Shown here piece after piece: positions 36,275 to 47,253 of a stretch of 64,000 nt of DNA. The stretch's first letter is position 1. Each line of letters opens with the position of its first letter. The translations under genes were made by a program, and so were the position numbers. Location: contig JAIPMN010000467.1 of NCBI GenBank assembly GCA_020650975.1, forward strand, positions 18,142-82,141, given 5' to 3'. The notes under the pieces are model-generated. The model was given only the letters and a program-made list of their open reading frames with translations. It was not told the DNA's origin and did no database searches. The DNA comes from Apostichopus californicus. Its lineage: Eukaryota; Echinodermata; Holothuroidea; Aspidochirotida; Stichopodidae.

Positions 36275-39200
36275 CTGAATGAGGACAAACGAACGACAAC
36301 CAAAGTAAAGGTAGTGTACATTTATTTCAGATCAATAGGGGTCCCTCCATCTACTCTGGGACATGGATGCAATAAGAATTACATTTTTACAAGCTGACAG
36401 TTGTACTTCTTGAGATATGACCTCTGGTGACCTCATATCTAAGACCTTTTGACAAAAACAGTCAGTTTGGTGTACTCAAAATTATAGCGGTATTTGCATG
36501 TCGACTTTCAGATCCCATAGAATTGTCCTTTGAGATAGAACATACATACAAGTATTCTAACATTTTGATGTTCTCTGATGACCTCATAAGAACTTTTCAA
36601 TATCTGCTTGACCAATTGGCATATATTTGTACATCAAAAATTATGCAGTTAGTTTGTGATTAATAAGAAGCATCATCCAATCGAGCTATGAAGCAACATC
36701 AAACTCCAACAAAACTTAAATGGAATGTTTGATTACTAATGTAAGGCAGCTGAGGTCTATACCCTCACACTGGCAATTAGGGATGGTATTGAGAGAGGCA
36801 TCATATTTACGAATCTTTCAAAAAAAAGATCCAAAACTATTTTGAGGTGTTTGTGCGTAGTATATGGCCCAGGGGTTCTCCATAGGTGGCATGCAGGCCA
36901 AATTCGGTTGGTGGAAGAATCGGGCTCTTTTTTAAACAGGAGCACAATCTTGCACTAATTTAGGTGTGCCTTAATAATGCGTTTTAGAACATATTCGAAA
37001 GTGTAGTGAGAATTTGATTCTCTCTCAGGGCCAAAATGGTCCAAATGGTCTCTCCCTGGCCCTCGTAGAAAATTACTTGAGAACCGCTGGCCTATAGCCT
37101 AACATGTTAGAAGCTTCATACCAAATTTTTGTGACCACTAACGACTATGTCACATTTACATGCATTCCAGGACATTAAAAATTATAAGAAATGTTCAGAA
37201 TAAAGATTGTCACGTATAAGGAGGCATTTGACAAAGTTAAGTTAAAAGGAATCGAGTGAGGTATAAAGTCTTTGAAGAAAGGATTCTAATTTTGGGATCT
37301 CAGAGTTGTAATCCCAGAGACAGTTTAGAGTCATTGTACTACATCTACATCGGTGCTCTACAATAGACTGGTGTCCATCTCGCAAAGGATGATTAGTGAC
37401 ATCACCAAGTCATGTGTTGCATATTAAATCTCTGCTAATTACCTAAATGTTTTCACTTTGAAATTGTCAGCAGACGTTATTGAAATCAATTCTGGAGCCA
37501 AAGAGTTCCAATGTGTTATCGTTCTCGGAAAAAACTATATCTGTAATCATCTGTTTGGGCAGCGAGGTTGGATGAACTTAGCTCGATTTGAGTTGTCTAG
37601 TTGTACCAGCTGGCTTCTTATTGAAGAATGGGATAGGAATAGCAGTCTCTCCATTAATTGCTTTATGAAGTACAGATAATCTGTTATCCTTCTGATATAT
37701 AATGGTTGCCACTGGAGGTCAGTCACTGGAGGTCAGTCATAATACTACTCACAGTAAGTACTGCATGATTTAACACTCGGGTATTGTAGAAACGAACGAA
37801 GATAGTGACACGGCTGAATGGACATTTTCGATATAAATCAAATAATATTCAATTCTGTCACTTGCTATGCACATTGATGATAAATTGATATTGATAAACT
37901 GTGATATTATGAGGGGGGAAAGATTGTTGTGTATTTACGGGCTGAATAAAGGAAGAGCGCCATCTTCCTCCGAATCAGTGAATGAGTGTGCGGGAGGGGG
38001 CGCATGTTGCAGAGTAAACACTGTACTCAGATTCAAGATAAAAGTGAACACTGACAAAATATTTCTTCTTAAATACTCACAGTAGTAGGATCAGCAGAAA
38101 TGGTAGGCATGGTAGGATCCTCAGGAGGAACTTCAGGTAAATGACAGCAAATGGTACCCCCCTATGAAAACAGGAAATGGTTGAAATCAAGGTACAAATG
38201 GTGATAACAGAAAACCTATAAGCTGCAGGAAAGTTCACGCAGGGCTTTTCATTGACAACAAGTGGTATTGCCCTCCCATCAAAATAAGGAATCGTTAAAG
38301 GTATAGAAGAGAAAGACAACAACAACCACTAAACTGCACTATTACTACTATCACTACTACTATTACTACTTCTACTACTAATACCACTACTACTACTAAG
38401 ACTACTACTACTACAACTACTACTACTACTCCTACTACTACTATTACTAAGACTACTTCTACTACTACTACTACTACTAATACTACTAAGACTACTAAGA
38501 CTACTACTACTACTACTACTAATACTACTTCTACTACTACTACTAATACTACTACTACTATTACTAAGACTACNNNNNNNNNNNNNNNNNNNCTACTACT
38601 ACTACTACTACCACTACTACTAAGACTACTTCTACTACTACTACTACTATTACTTAGACTACTTCTACTACTACTACTACTACTACTACTACTAAGACTA
38701 CTACTACTAAGACTACTACCACTACAACTACTACTACTAAGACTACTACTACTACTACTAAGACTATTACTACTACTACTAAGACTACTACTACTACTAC
38801 TACTACCACTAAGACTACTACTACTACTTCTACTACTACTACTACTACTACTACTACCACTCCTACTACTACTACAGGCCTAGATTTTCACAATTTTAGC
38901 CACTTGCTAAAACAAAATCCAAGTACTTAAAAATTCTACAGGTTAAAAACTCCAGTACTTACTGGCATATTCCTGAAAATGCATACACCAGCTAACAATA
39001 TTACTGGAGCAGATAAACCTTCAGTAGCTCACACAGAGCTGTTCATTGACAGTTAAACTTGTCCAAATAGTACAGTGGTAACTTTCACTTTTGATATTTT
39101 ACAATGTGTGTTAAGTTGTCACTGTGATGTCCCTGGTATGCTACCATGTAACAATTACTATAATTAAGAATATCAAGTAAAAATGGTTTCCATCCAATAA

Positions 39201-42200
39201 GGGCTACAGCTAAACAATGTAGGGGTTTAATGACGCCACTCGCTACCGAAAGAAGCAATGGTGTCGCATGAAATCACTACAAAAAATATTTACCACTAAA
39301 TATGAAAGAAATGGATGTCCAAGACCAGCTCAAGAATCTCCAATAACTTCAAACACGGTAAAGTGTGTCAGCTAACAATGACAACTCACAGACCATACTT
39401 TTAGAGCAATGACTACTACTATTATTACTACTTGACTAGTATCGTTATTGTCATTATATTATTATTATTATTAGGATGATGACGGCCATGGCGACAATGA
39501 CAATATTTGTTATTATTATTTTTATTATTATTATTATTATGCTCCAATTCTCAAAAGAAGTTCAATTGTATCAATTAATTACTCAGAATTTGTTGTAAAA
39601 AAAGTCAATCAGAAAAGAATTGTAAAAAGTCTGATTTGAAACCACAAAACAACAGAAGTAAAATAATTCATTTCATTTCTAAGATCTAGAACTTCAGAAC
39701 CATTGGAATATATTTTTACTCTGTTAATAATAAAAAAATCAGGTTAAATCTCCCAATTTTCCAGAGGCTGCATCAGATTTCTAATTTTTTGGCACTGTTC
39801 GTCAAAATTTCAACTACTTTCAAAGGCGTTTTCACAAAATGGCAGATTTCAACTTACCCTGGCATCAGGTGCTGAACAGGTCTCAGCGTACCAGTTGTCC
39901 TCTATGCAATGACTTTCTGCTTGTTTGTCTCCACAGTAATAGGATGTTTCCTCATTTATTGTATAGTTGACACATAGATGAGATTCATAGGGACAAAGAA
40001 TTGGTGTTACTCCTGAAGAAAAAAACGAAAAAATGGAAAGCTTATTTTTAGGTTGTTTCCATGAACTGAAAATGTGCAATTATTTATGACGAACAAAATA
40101 TGAACGATTTTACAAGTCATCGGGGCACAAAATCCCAGCAACGATGAAAAGCAGTTTTGGCAGTTTCCTGGAAAATTGCAAAAGGACACAAAGGACGATT
40201 TTTATCATTCTGTTTTCCATCATATTAATTCCACTTCCAGTGGTCTTCCAAACATCACGATAGTTTAGACGTATTCATCGAGCGATACTGACAAGCCATA
40301 TGGTTTAGGGAAGCAGTATGTTAAAAGGCTTGAAGACTTAGTCAATTTGTTGGACATAGAGCTGAATAAATATGTCAGTCCAGGGCAAACTTTTTAGTGG
40401 TCGTCCAAGGCGACAATATTTGTGTGAACAACCAACATCAGCTTTGGCGGTTGTCCCGTGGATGACTAGTTGTTAACATCCAAATTCAGACTGCATTGTA
40501 AACTAATATACCCACAAATAGGTTAAAATGGTATAAGTTGGATTAAATTCACCCTCCTCCTCCGTCACTCTTGGATGTACGTACATAAAAATAAGAAATA
40601 TCACAACATTTTGTGGTAGGCCCATGATCCACCTGAAGGGGTGTTTTTACTGGCCCAAAGCTGCAGGGTGTTCTATTCACCAGTCCTACACAACTGTCCT
40701 ACAATACACACATGGCTCATGCATTCTTTATTATTACATGCAACATTTCTTGGGACACTCAAGTTTGCTTTTGGACAATTAAAACATAACACGTGGTGGT
40801 CTAAGGGATAACCAGAAAGACTCCATATACTTTGCCTTGCAGTTACATACATATTTGCTTGACATTTCGCATCACCCTGAAAAGTATTTTTTATGTAACA
40901 ATGGACAAACAGTCTAATATGTCTTTCATTGGGTAAGAGTCATCTTGTTGATAATTTACTGAAAGTTTAAAATAGTACCTTTTCATATAGAAAGAGAGAG
41001 AGACAGAGCATGTGAAGGTTATATGTGTTTAGTATTTGATTTTAAAATATTATTGCGGATATGTTTGTGTTAATTGACTAGTTGGCTATGGCTTTAGCAG
41101 ACTACAGTAGTTAGAAGTCAGTTCTTTTCCTAAGGTATACTATAGATACTAGATTACATCATTCAGGTGCAAGTAAAATATATTGGACTGTTGTTTGTCA
41201 ATGACCAGTGCATCTGTTGCATTCCTTAAAATAATTAAGGGATAGGTTCGTCAGACATCAACAGTAAACAAACCGTGAGGTGCGACCCAATAATCTCCAC
41301 AAATTGTCGGTGGGTTGTGTGATTTGTGTGATCTGAAAAAGTTAACTTACCGTTGCTTGCAAGTGACGTTTTGTTTGTGTCGCTACAAAATGCAGACAGT
41401 AATGAATCGTGATAACTTGTTATCTTTAGCTGGACCTGAGATGCCCATCGCTGTATCGTTTGTACACTGTGCTGTGGGTATTGACCGCAGCTGTATGTAC
41501 TGACTGTACACTAGTGTCTAATTACCGACGGTAGCAAGCTGTGTGTGTATTTTCTGGAATCGATGGTGGTGTCTAACACTTCTGTTACACCTCATTCGAA
41601 ACTAGGTCAGATTACCGGCATCAGACGTTTCTTTTTGCGCGAGTCTTCACACCCTTTAAGATATACACGATGAGGAGGCCCAAACATTAAAAAAACCCTT
41701 TTCCTTTTGATCAGATTTGTTAACCACAACAGAGCTGACCAAGGCAAAATATGCTGTATAACACTGACACTACATTTAAAAGCAGCTGTCTGCAATGGAA
41801 GGGAATAATGCAGTGTTCAACAATACCATGGTAACTATGGTAACGGTGGAAAAGAACTGCTATACAGCTGCTTCCCACATGTATAGCAATTTGAACATTT
41901 TGCACAGCATGTTGCAATGCGATACCGGATGAATTACTCCTTGAACTTGGTCAAGAAATGCTTTAAAAGAAGGAATTAATCAAGTTATTAATATTTACTT
42001 ACCTTTTGAACTGTAATGGTCACACCTTGACAAAGTTTCTACTTCAACACTGTTAGATGAATCACTGGTTACCAGGGAAGGGGCATTGCAGCTGTCATTC
42101 TTACAGCAATAGAGTTTTCCAGTCTTGCCATCAATCTGTGAAGTCAAAAAAAAAAAAAATTGGAGGGTTCTTTGCAAAATGCTTGATGAAATATGTGAAA

Positions 42201-45200
42201 GTTACTTCGACCTACAGAACAGAACCTACATTACTGTGATACTTAATAATTTGGACATCATAGCAATCAAATTTCTAACTTTACAGGAAATTTAGTACTG
42301 TTGAAACCATGTTTCATGCATTTGTAAACACTGGCGCTAAAGTAGACAGTTCAGTGTGATTGGCAGGGTAGAGCATGGGAAAAAATGAGACTTGTTGTTT
42401 TTAGATGTATTGATTAAATACAATAGAATTACTGAATGCAAATTTTCCCAATCCAACTATCCCCCCCCCCCCCAAAAAAAAATATATATATATAAGCATC
42501 CAAACAGAATACAACAAACGAACAAATAAATATATGATCTTTTCTGGCTAAACTTTGTGCCGAAACTATCACGCCTATAAAACTGCGTTTGGGTTTGGTC
42601 CTCTCTGGATCTCACAGAAGGTTGGAGTGTTATCATAAAGACACTTGCTCTTGCAGGTAGTTTACCTCTTTCTATTTCTGCCAAATCAAGCTTCATAAAA
42701 GAAGTTGAACGTGTGATGGCTAATTTTATGTGGTCGGGCAACCCTGGTAGAAGTATTAAGCGAACGAGTTTATTTAATACTGTTGGAGACCGTGGAATGA
42801 AGGTGAAAGACATTAAGAGTTTCATGAATTCGTTTAAAGTGTACGTGGGTACCTCAAATTTTGTGATGAAATGAAAGGGGTTCGATCTTGTGATGAAGAA
42901 ACAAATAGGGTTTGGAAACTTTTCTTTTGAATCAGAGCTTAGTGGCTTTCAGGAAGGACCTTATTGTTTATTGTAATTGTAGAGAGGATGGAACTCTGGA
43001 ATCCCAATTCACAAAGAAAGCAAGAATGAATGTCTGAATTGCATGCATGCATGATTGAATAAAACTAAAGCAAACTATTTGTTGTTAACATTGGGGCTAT
43101 AGGAACGATATCCCACTACTCACCGGATTAAATTAAAAGTGTTGTACAAGGTTTTCACTTGCATTTCTGAAGTTTCATTATCCTTTGATGAACTAAATTT
43201 AGCTGGAAATTGCATCTCTTGTATCCAGAAAAAGAGAAGCATTTCCAGGAATTAAAGAGTATGCTTGGTATGAACTACAGTTTACTGAAATATTTATCAG
43301 AGACAACAAAGCATGAGTGAAGAATTGAGAAAAGCCTAGGTTTGATACTACCGGTAGGTGATATCATTAAGTAACATTTGACCTAAAATTAATATAGATC
43401 AGTTAAAAATTTGCTACCAACAAAAAATGACAGTAATTAAAATGATATCATATTTCGGGCATGATATTACTTTTCCTTACCGTTTTATCGGCTGCACTAC
43501 CATCCAGACAGTCTGAATCAGGTTCTTGGGTGCAAGAAAAGTCTAGAGTGGAAGTTGAACCTACTTTCAATTTTGAAGAGTCATCGTTAGGGTAGTAAAA
43601 GACTTGACAATAGAATTTATCTTCCATTTCTGGAGAAACAGCAGCAGCCCTTCTTTTTCTACCTGTATCCATCGTATTGTCTGTTTTGGCTGGTGGTTGG
43701 GATGTGCCATTTGTGATCATGTCAGTCGATGTCAATGGTTCATTAGTTGAAGTGGTGGATGTGGTAGTGGTAGATGCAAGTTCCATTGTTGTTAGTTCCA
43801 TTGTTGTAAGTTCCATTGTTGTAAGTTGCATTGTTGTAGGTTCCATTGTTGTAGGTTCCATTGTTGTAGGTTCCATTGTAGTGGTTCTTCCCTTACATGG
43901 TGTCACTTGAACTTTGGCCCAACTTTCAGCAAGATTTATCTTATTGTTCTGATCAAGTATCAATGAACCTTGAAAGCACTGTGATGCAAATCTGCAGGAA
44001 AATGTCAAAATTGTGAGTATAAACAAACAATATAGCGAGAGTGGTTGTGGTAGAAGGGGGGGGGGAGGGGAATGAGGAATGGGGTTGTGGCCCTTTTTAG
44101 GGTCACCAAACAAGACATTGCAGATATTTGTGGAAAAACAAAAGTGGAGACAATCTTGACCATAAATTGATACTTCTAAGTTAGTTTTAACTATATAGTT
44201 ACAAGTTTACTTCTTCTTACTACCATGAAACCAAGGAAATAATTTATCTGGTATTGCATCCCAAAATGCTAAGCAAGATGTGGCAAATTGCTATACATGT
44301 GGAAAGATGTGATATATGTTGAGACTAGTTGAGACTAGTGGAACACTAACGGTTACTCAGAGTTTCACGCGTTGAGCGATCATTAGACAACTGTTCCAGA
44401 ACTGATGATCGCTCAACGCATGAAACTCTGAGTAACAACTACTAGCGTTCTTCTAGTCTCAACATATATTTCATAGCTCCCAACTCTTGAGAAGGCAAAT
44501 GCTAGCTGGTCCATGCCACGAATCGCCGTCCTGGGGGAGGGGTATAATTTGAATTTTTTTGGAATCCTGGTGATGCCTACATGTAAAATGGTGGCACTTA
44601 GAAAGGCTTTTGTCACCCAATATTTTCTGAGAAATATGCATTTTTTTGTGTGTAACATCAATAAATTGAATAGTAGGTGATAATTCATTCTTTCCCGTGG
44701 CATGAAAATGTTCGCTGCTCGCCCCAATGAAAAGAAATATAGGATAATTTGAGGTTCAAATGATGCGCTGTAAAGGAGGTTTTATACTCTATTATGCTAA
44801 ATAGAAAGTCAAAATTTGATGCAATTTTTTTTATGTATACTTGACAATTACAATGCGGGTTTTTCGGACGCTTGCGCGGGTTTGAGTGTTAGAATGCGGG
44901 TCCAACCCGCGAAATGCGGGTCAGTTGGGAGCTCTGATATTTAGCTCTGTCCACCGGACAAAGAGCACTCTGTGCCAAGATAGACGCAAACCAACCAACA
45001 ATATATATATATATTTTTTGTGGTATTTTTGACATTTGAAAATCTAATTACTCCCGAAAAATAACCAAACTAACCTCAATATGATACCATTACTCTATGG
45101 GACCTGACCTGTCTGAGCTAAGAGGCTCAGACTATAGCAAACAGCATCCAGAGTCAATGGATGTATACACAAAAGTTAGTTAGCTTTTGACGAATGTATC

Positions 45201-46696
45201 AATTTCGGGGTATGAAAAAACTTGACACGGCGGACATTTTGTGGTCATATTCTGCTCAATTGTAAGTTGTGTAGGCACAGAACAATAAATATTTTGAAAT
45301 CATTGGATTTCTGGGAACTACACATACAAAAAACGCATACAGTTGAGTGATTTGGATTTTCCTTGATAGACATCGTTGATCAAATCCTTTAAGTTCGTCA
45401 ATTATGAGCCCACCATGCTATACTTACTTATATAGTCAGTATTGCTAATTTCGGAACACTGCCAATTTCGGACACCCCTAAGAAATGCACGATTTCACCA
45501 TGACAACCTACAGGAAGAGCCAAATTTCACCAAAAAGTACGAAATGACCCGTGTGTAAGTAAATACTTACATATTTGTCAATAAAACGACGGAGATCTAT
45601 GAAGTCTGTTATATTTACTGAAAGAGCAACTGCGCCACCAATTTTATCACCAGCGCCACACTGTGGGACTGTGTGTCCGAAAATTAGCAATACTCCAGCA
45701 AAGAAATACCAGTTCCACAATCACGAAGAATCTTCTTTTTTACAACGTGAAAACAGTTTGCAGGAAAGAAAGTTTAGCCGTGTATCGTAATATAACACAC
45801 TTCTCCCACCATATCAAGTATATTTTCAGGTGATTTATACCAGAAGATATAGTTTTGGGGTGTTTTAAGGCTTAGGTGTCCGGAATTGTCCATGTCCATG
45901 CTACTAATAGCATGGTGGGCTCATAATTGACGCACTTAAGGATTTGATCAACGGTGTCTATCAAGGAAAACTCCAAATCACTCAACTGTATGTATTTTTC
46001 ATATGTGTAGTTCCTCAGAAAAGTTCTGATCTCAAAATATTTAAGGTTCTGTGCTTATGCACCGTACAATTGAGCAGAATTTGACCACAAAATGTCTGCC
46101 GTGTCAAGTTCTTACATGCCCCTAAATTGACACATTCGTCGATAAGCTAACTGTAGTGTAGGCCTTAGTATACATCCATTGACTTTAGATGCTGTTTGCT
46201 ATGCTCTGAGCCTCTAAGCTGCAGACAGGCCAGGTCCCAGAGAGTATATAGCGTTATCATATTGAGGCAATGTTGGTTTTTAGGGTGCAAGATTTCCAAA
46301 TGTCCAACAAACGTGCAAAACTGGGGGGGGAGGGTGCTAAAAGCTTAAAAAATACCACAATTTGGTCAGCAAATAGCTGAAATGGATTCAAACTCATGAA
46401 ATATGTAATTCTGCTTGACTGCAAAAAGTTTAGATGGCCTGCTGTATCGTTGCTAGTAAAAATTGAAGGTGCGTCAATTACGGGGGTGCGTCAATTATGA
46501 ATCCTTTACTATACTAGTAATAGGCTACAGTATGCATTAATTGTTACTGTTAGCCTAAATCGTTCTTATTTTTTTATTGAGATTGTTTTACGTCCTACCC
46601 TTGTTCGCCTTCCGCATCTGCAGCTCTCGGCATCGACATTATTAGAAAAGTCAGCACGAAGCCGTAGAAAGATGATTTCACTTGAAAAGAATTCAT
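36056..46696 (-). CDS. Type I membrane protein: signal peptide, Thr-rich stalk, furin-type site, Ly6/uPAR-like modules (398 aa)
   Basis: Six exons join with consistent phases: 46696-46599, 43991-43481, 42135-42003, 40012-39858, 38161-38081 and 36274-36056 (1197 nt, no internal stop). Residues 1-28 look like a signal peptide with cleavage near RAADA. Residues 68-118 are a Thr-rich stalk built on TTMEP/TTMEL repeats. RKRR at 144-147 fits the furin consensus. Cys161-219 ends in LYCCKNDSCN, the CC-x4-CN signature of LU (Ly6/uPAR) domains. Cys241-305 is a second eight-cysteine module ending in CC without the CN. A helix spans 340-365, followed by KKCKKR and a 33-residue tail. N-glycosylation sites: Asn127, 216, 263. 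The architecture predicts a secretory-route surface protein. I do not recognise a named orthologue, and the LU assignment rests mainly on the CC-x4-CN motif. Confidence 0.82.
36870..37089. mobile_element. Probable hAT-like element fragment
   Basis: The ends CAGGGGTTCTCCATAG and TTGAGAACCGCTG form an imperfect inverted repeat of the common hAT type, 220 bp apart. The flanks do not form a clear 8-bp direct duplication, so boundaries are tentative. It sits in intron 5 of the LU-like gene. Confidence 0.55.
38081..38161 (-). CDS. LU-like membrane protein exon 5 (CC pair and Pro/Thr linker)
   Basis: 81 nt, phase 0 on both sides. It reads GGTICCHLPEVPP followed by a Pro/Thr-rich juxtamembrane linker, with donor GTGAGT. 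A phase 0-0 exon of 27 codons could be skipped without a frameshift, which would remove the CC pair. Confidence 0.82.
38339..38876. repeat. (CTA)n-type microsatellite with an assembly gap
   Basis: About 540 bp of imperfect CTA/ACT triplets, broken by AAGACTACT variants, lie in intron 4 of the LU-like gene. Nineteen N bases at 38574-38592 show that the array was not closed in the assembly, so the real length is unknown. The poly-Val frame across it is an artefact. Confidence 0.95.
39410..39540. repeat. Interrupted (TTA)n microsatellite
   Basis: ATTATTATTATTAGG and TTATTATTATTATTATTATG blocks surround a short unique segment in intron 4 of the LU-like gene. Confidence 0.8.
39858..40012 (-). CDS. 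LU-like membrane protein exon 4 (second cysteine module)
   Basis: Acceptor CTTCAG, donor GTAAGT, phase 1 in and 0 out. It contains ILCPYESHLCVNYT, SYYCGDKQAESHC and WYAETCSAP: five cysteines and one N-Y-T glycosylation site. Confidence 0.88.
40013..42002 (-). other. LU-like gene intron 3
   Basis: 2.0-kb intron, GTAAGT to CTTCAG. I see no other gene or clear repeat in it. Confidence 0.6.
42003..42135 (-). CDS. LU-like membrane protein exon 3 (CC-x4-CN)
   Basis: A T-rich tract and CTTCACAG precede IDGKTGKLYCCKNDSCNAPS. The exon ends TTCAAAAG at GTAAGT in phase 1. It completes the first cysteine module and opens the second with RCDHYSSK. Confidence 0.88.
42585..42850 (+). mobile_element. L1/Tx1-type LINE fragment (reverse-transcriptase C-terminal region)
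   Basis: The plus-strand frame reads GWSVIIKTLALAGSLPLSIS then VERVMANFMWSGNPGRSIKR and GDRGMKVKDIKSFMNSFKV. This is the thumb-side block of L1/Tx1-like ORF2 proteins (VIKTL...FLW......GGL.....). The open minus-strand frame over the same bases is its antisense shadow. It lies in intron 2 of the LU-like gene. Confidence 0.75.
43481..43991 (-). CDS. LU-like membrane protein exon 2 (stalk, furin-type site, first cysteines)
   Basis: The acceptor is TTTTCCTGCAG (phase 2) and the donor GTAAGG (phase 0). It codes FASQCFQGS..., a Cys pair, the TTM(E/Q)(P/L) repeats, TDNTMDTGRKRRAAAV and FYCQVFYYPNDDS.... The repeat is a 15-bp minisatellite in the DNA, so allele length may vary without shifting the frame. 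Confidence 0.85.
43775..43885. repeat. 15-bp coding minisatellite (TTMEP/TTMEL)
   Basis: About seven copies of TTCCATTGTTGTAGG (plus strand) lie inside exon 2 of the LU-like gene. The later copies carry AGTT in place of GGTT, which swaps Pro for Leu. The copies nearest the N-terminus are the most uniform. Confidence 0.9.
44312..44470. mobile_element. About 160-bp fold-back element
   Basis: Arms of about 70 nt, with GTTACTCAGAGTTTCACGCG on the left and its near-complement on the right, flank a 20-nt loop, and TATGTTGAGACTAG is repeated inverted at the outer ends. The left arm also carries a short GTTGAGACTA duplication. It lies in intron 1 of the LU-like gene. It is probably a MITE; a hairpin RNA cannot be judged from sequence. 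Confidence 0.82.
44473..44935. mobile_element. Possible MITE bounded by AGCTCCCAACT inverted ends
   Basis: AGCTCCCAACT near 44476 and AGTTGGGAGCT near 44922 face each other. Near the right end, three copies of GAATGCGGGT/AAATGCGGGT form a short array. No target duplication was identified and boundaries are approximate. Confidence 0.45.
45015..45420 (+). mobile_element. Non-autonomous TIR transposon, copy 2 (5' truncated)
   Basis: It matches copy 1 from the ATGATACCAYTACTCTATGG block to the end CCACCATGCTA at 45420, and keeps the central 140 bp missing from copy 1. The 5' terminal repeat is not recognisable. Confidence 0.82.
45421..45907. other. Segment between two inverted transposon copies, with inner inverted repeats and an orphan reading frame
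   Basis: CAATTTCGGACACCCCTAAG near 45462 and its near-complement CTTAGGTGTCCGGAATTG near 45869 form a second, inner inverted repeat. A minus-strand frame 45720-45574 starts MWNWYFFAGVLLIFGHTVPQ, looks like a signal peptide, and ends at a GTAAGTATTT donor. Part of that frame overlaps a further inverted copy of GTATTGCTAATTTCGGAACA, so transposon origin is more likely than a gene exon. Confidence 0.55.
45908..46511 (-). mobile_element. Non-autonomous TIR transposon, copy 3 (full length, 604 bp)
   Basis: This is the most complete copy, in the orientation opposite to copies 1 and 2. On the plus strand it runs TAGCATGGTGGGCTCATAAT... to ...GTGCGTCAATTATGAATCC/TTTACTA. The terminal 15 bp TCATAATTGACGCAC repeats perfectly inverted, with a second GTCAATTACG copy just inside one end. 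It carries no coding frame. It ends 88 bp from the donor of the LU-like gene's first exon. Confidence 0.85.
46599..46696 (-). CDS. LU-like membrane protein exon 1 (signal peptide)
   Basis: It starts MNSFQVKSSFYGFVLTFLIM, a basic n-region and hydrophobic core, and ends EGEQ plus two bases before GTAGGA. An in-frame ATG at 46786 would add 30 residues ahead of the signal and is less likely as the start. CAAGATGA is an acceptable initiation context. Confidence 0.75.
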
Positions 46697-47253
46697 CTTG
46701 AACTGAGTTTTAAAGCCTAGGCTAGAACGTAGAAGTAGAACTGGTTTAATAAAAGTACAAATAAAATGTTTCTTCGTATCGCCCAATGCTGCTCAATCTA
46801 ACTTGGTAACTGAAGTGAAAGGTCGGGTCCTCTCTAGAGCCTGATATCGCTAGGTATCCAATTCCTTGTAATATATTAAGAGTTATCAGTAAAATAACTA
46901 TTATAGTAATACATATATGCCTAGTGCGTGTTTATCTTGTCCTTAATAACTAGCCTAACGTTAGGCCAATACTTGTCGCTTCGAGCCTAGTATGTTCTTT
47001 CTTTGCGCTACATTGTTAGTTTTGGGAAGGATTACGGTATTTCCCCATTTCACAATGACGTCACATTCGAACTGACATGTGTTCATCGAACACTAGCAAT
47101 TAACGTCTAAAGTTATCTGGTCAACGATTTATAAACCTGTAAACTTTTGTGCCCCCTCCTCTCCACAAAAAGGGGAAAAATTGCAATTTTATCTCAACCT
47201 TTCTAGCGCCTAGATTATGTAACTATCAATTACTACGAGCGAAACCAGACTTA
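46697..47253. promoter_or_regulatory. Shared head-to-head interval between the LU-like gene and EXOSC1
   Basis: The two start codons face away from each other across 557 bp. A perfect CRE (TGACGTCA) lies at 47056-47063 and a CCAAT box at 46783-46787. No TATA box is well placed for either gene. A bidirectional promoter is the simplest reading; transcription start sites are not visible from sequence. Confidence 0.65.
47056..47063. promoter_or_regulatory. CRE (CREB/ATF site) in the shared interval
   Basis: Perfect palindrome TGACGTCA, 191 bp upstream of the EXOSC1 start codon. Binding is inferred from sequence only. Confidence 0.6.

Noticed and set aside
38654-38860. Minus-strand frame of poly-Val with Glu/Leu
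   Set aside because: It is a translation of the CTA/ACT microsatellite, not a protein.
42457-42825. 122-codon minus-strand frame
   Set aside because: The opposite strand reads as an L1/Tx1-type reverse-transcriptase fragment, so this is its antisense shadow plus low-complexity sequence.
43992-44113. Upstream extension of the LU-like exon 2 frame
   Set aside because: TTTTCCTGCAG is a good acceptor at 43992 and phase 2 matches exon 1, so the upstream codons are intron.
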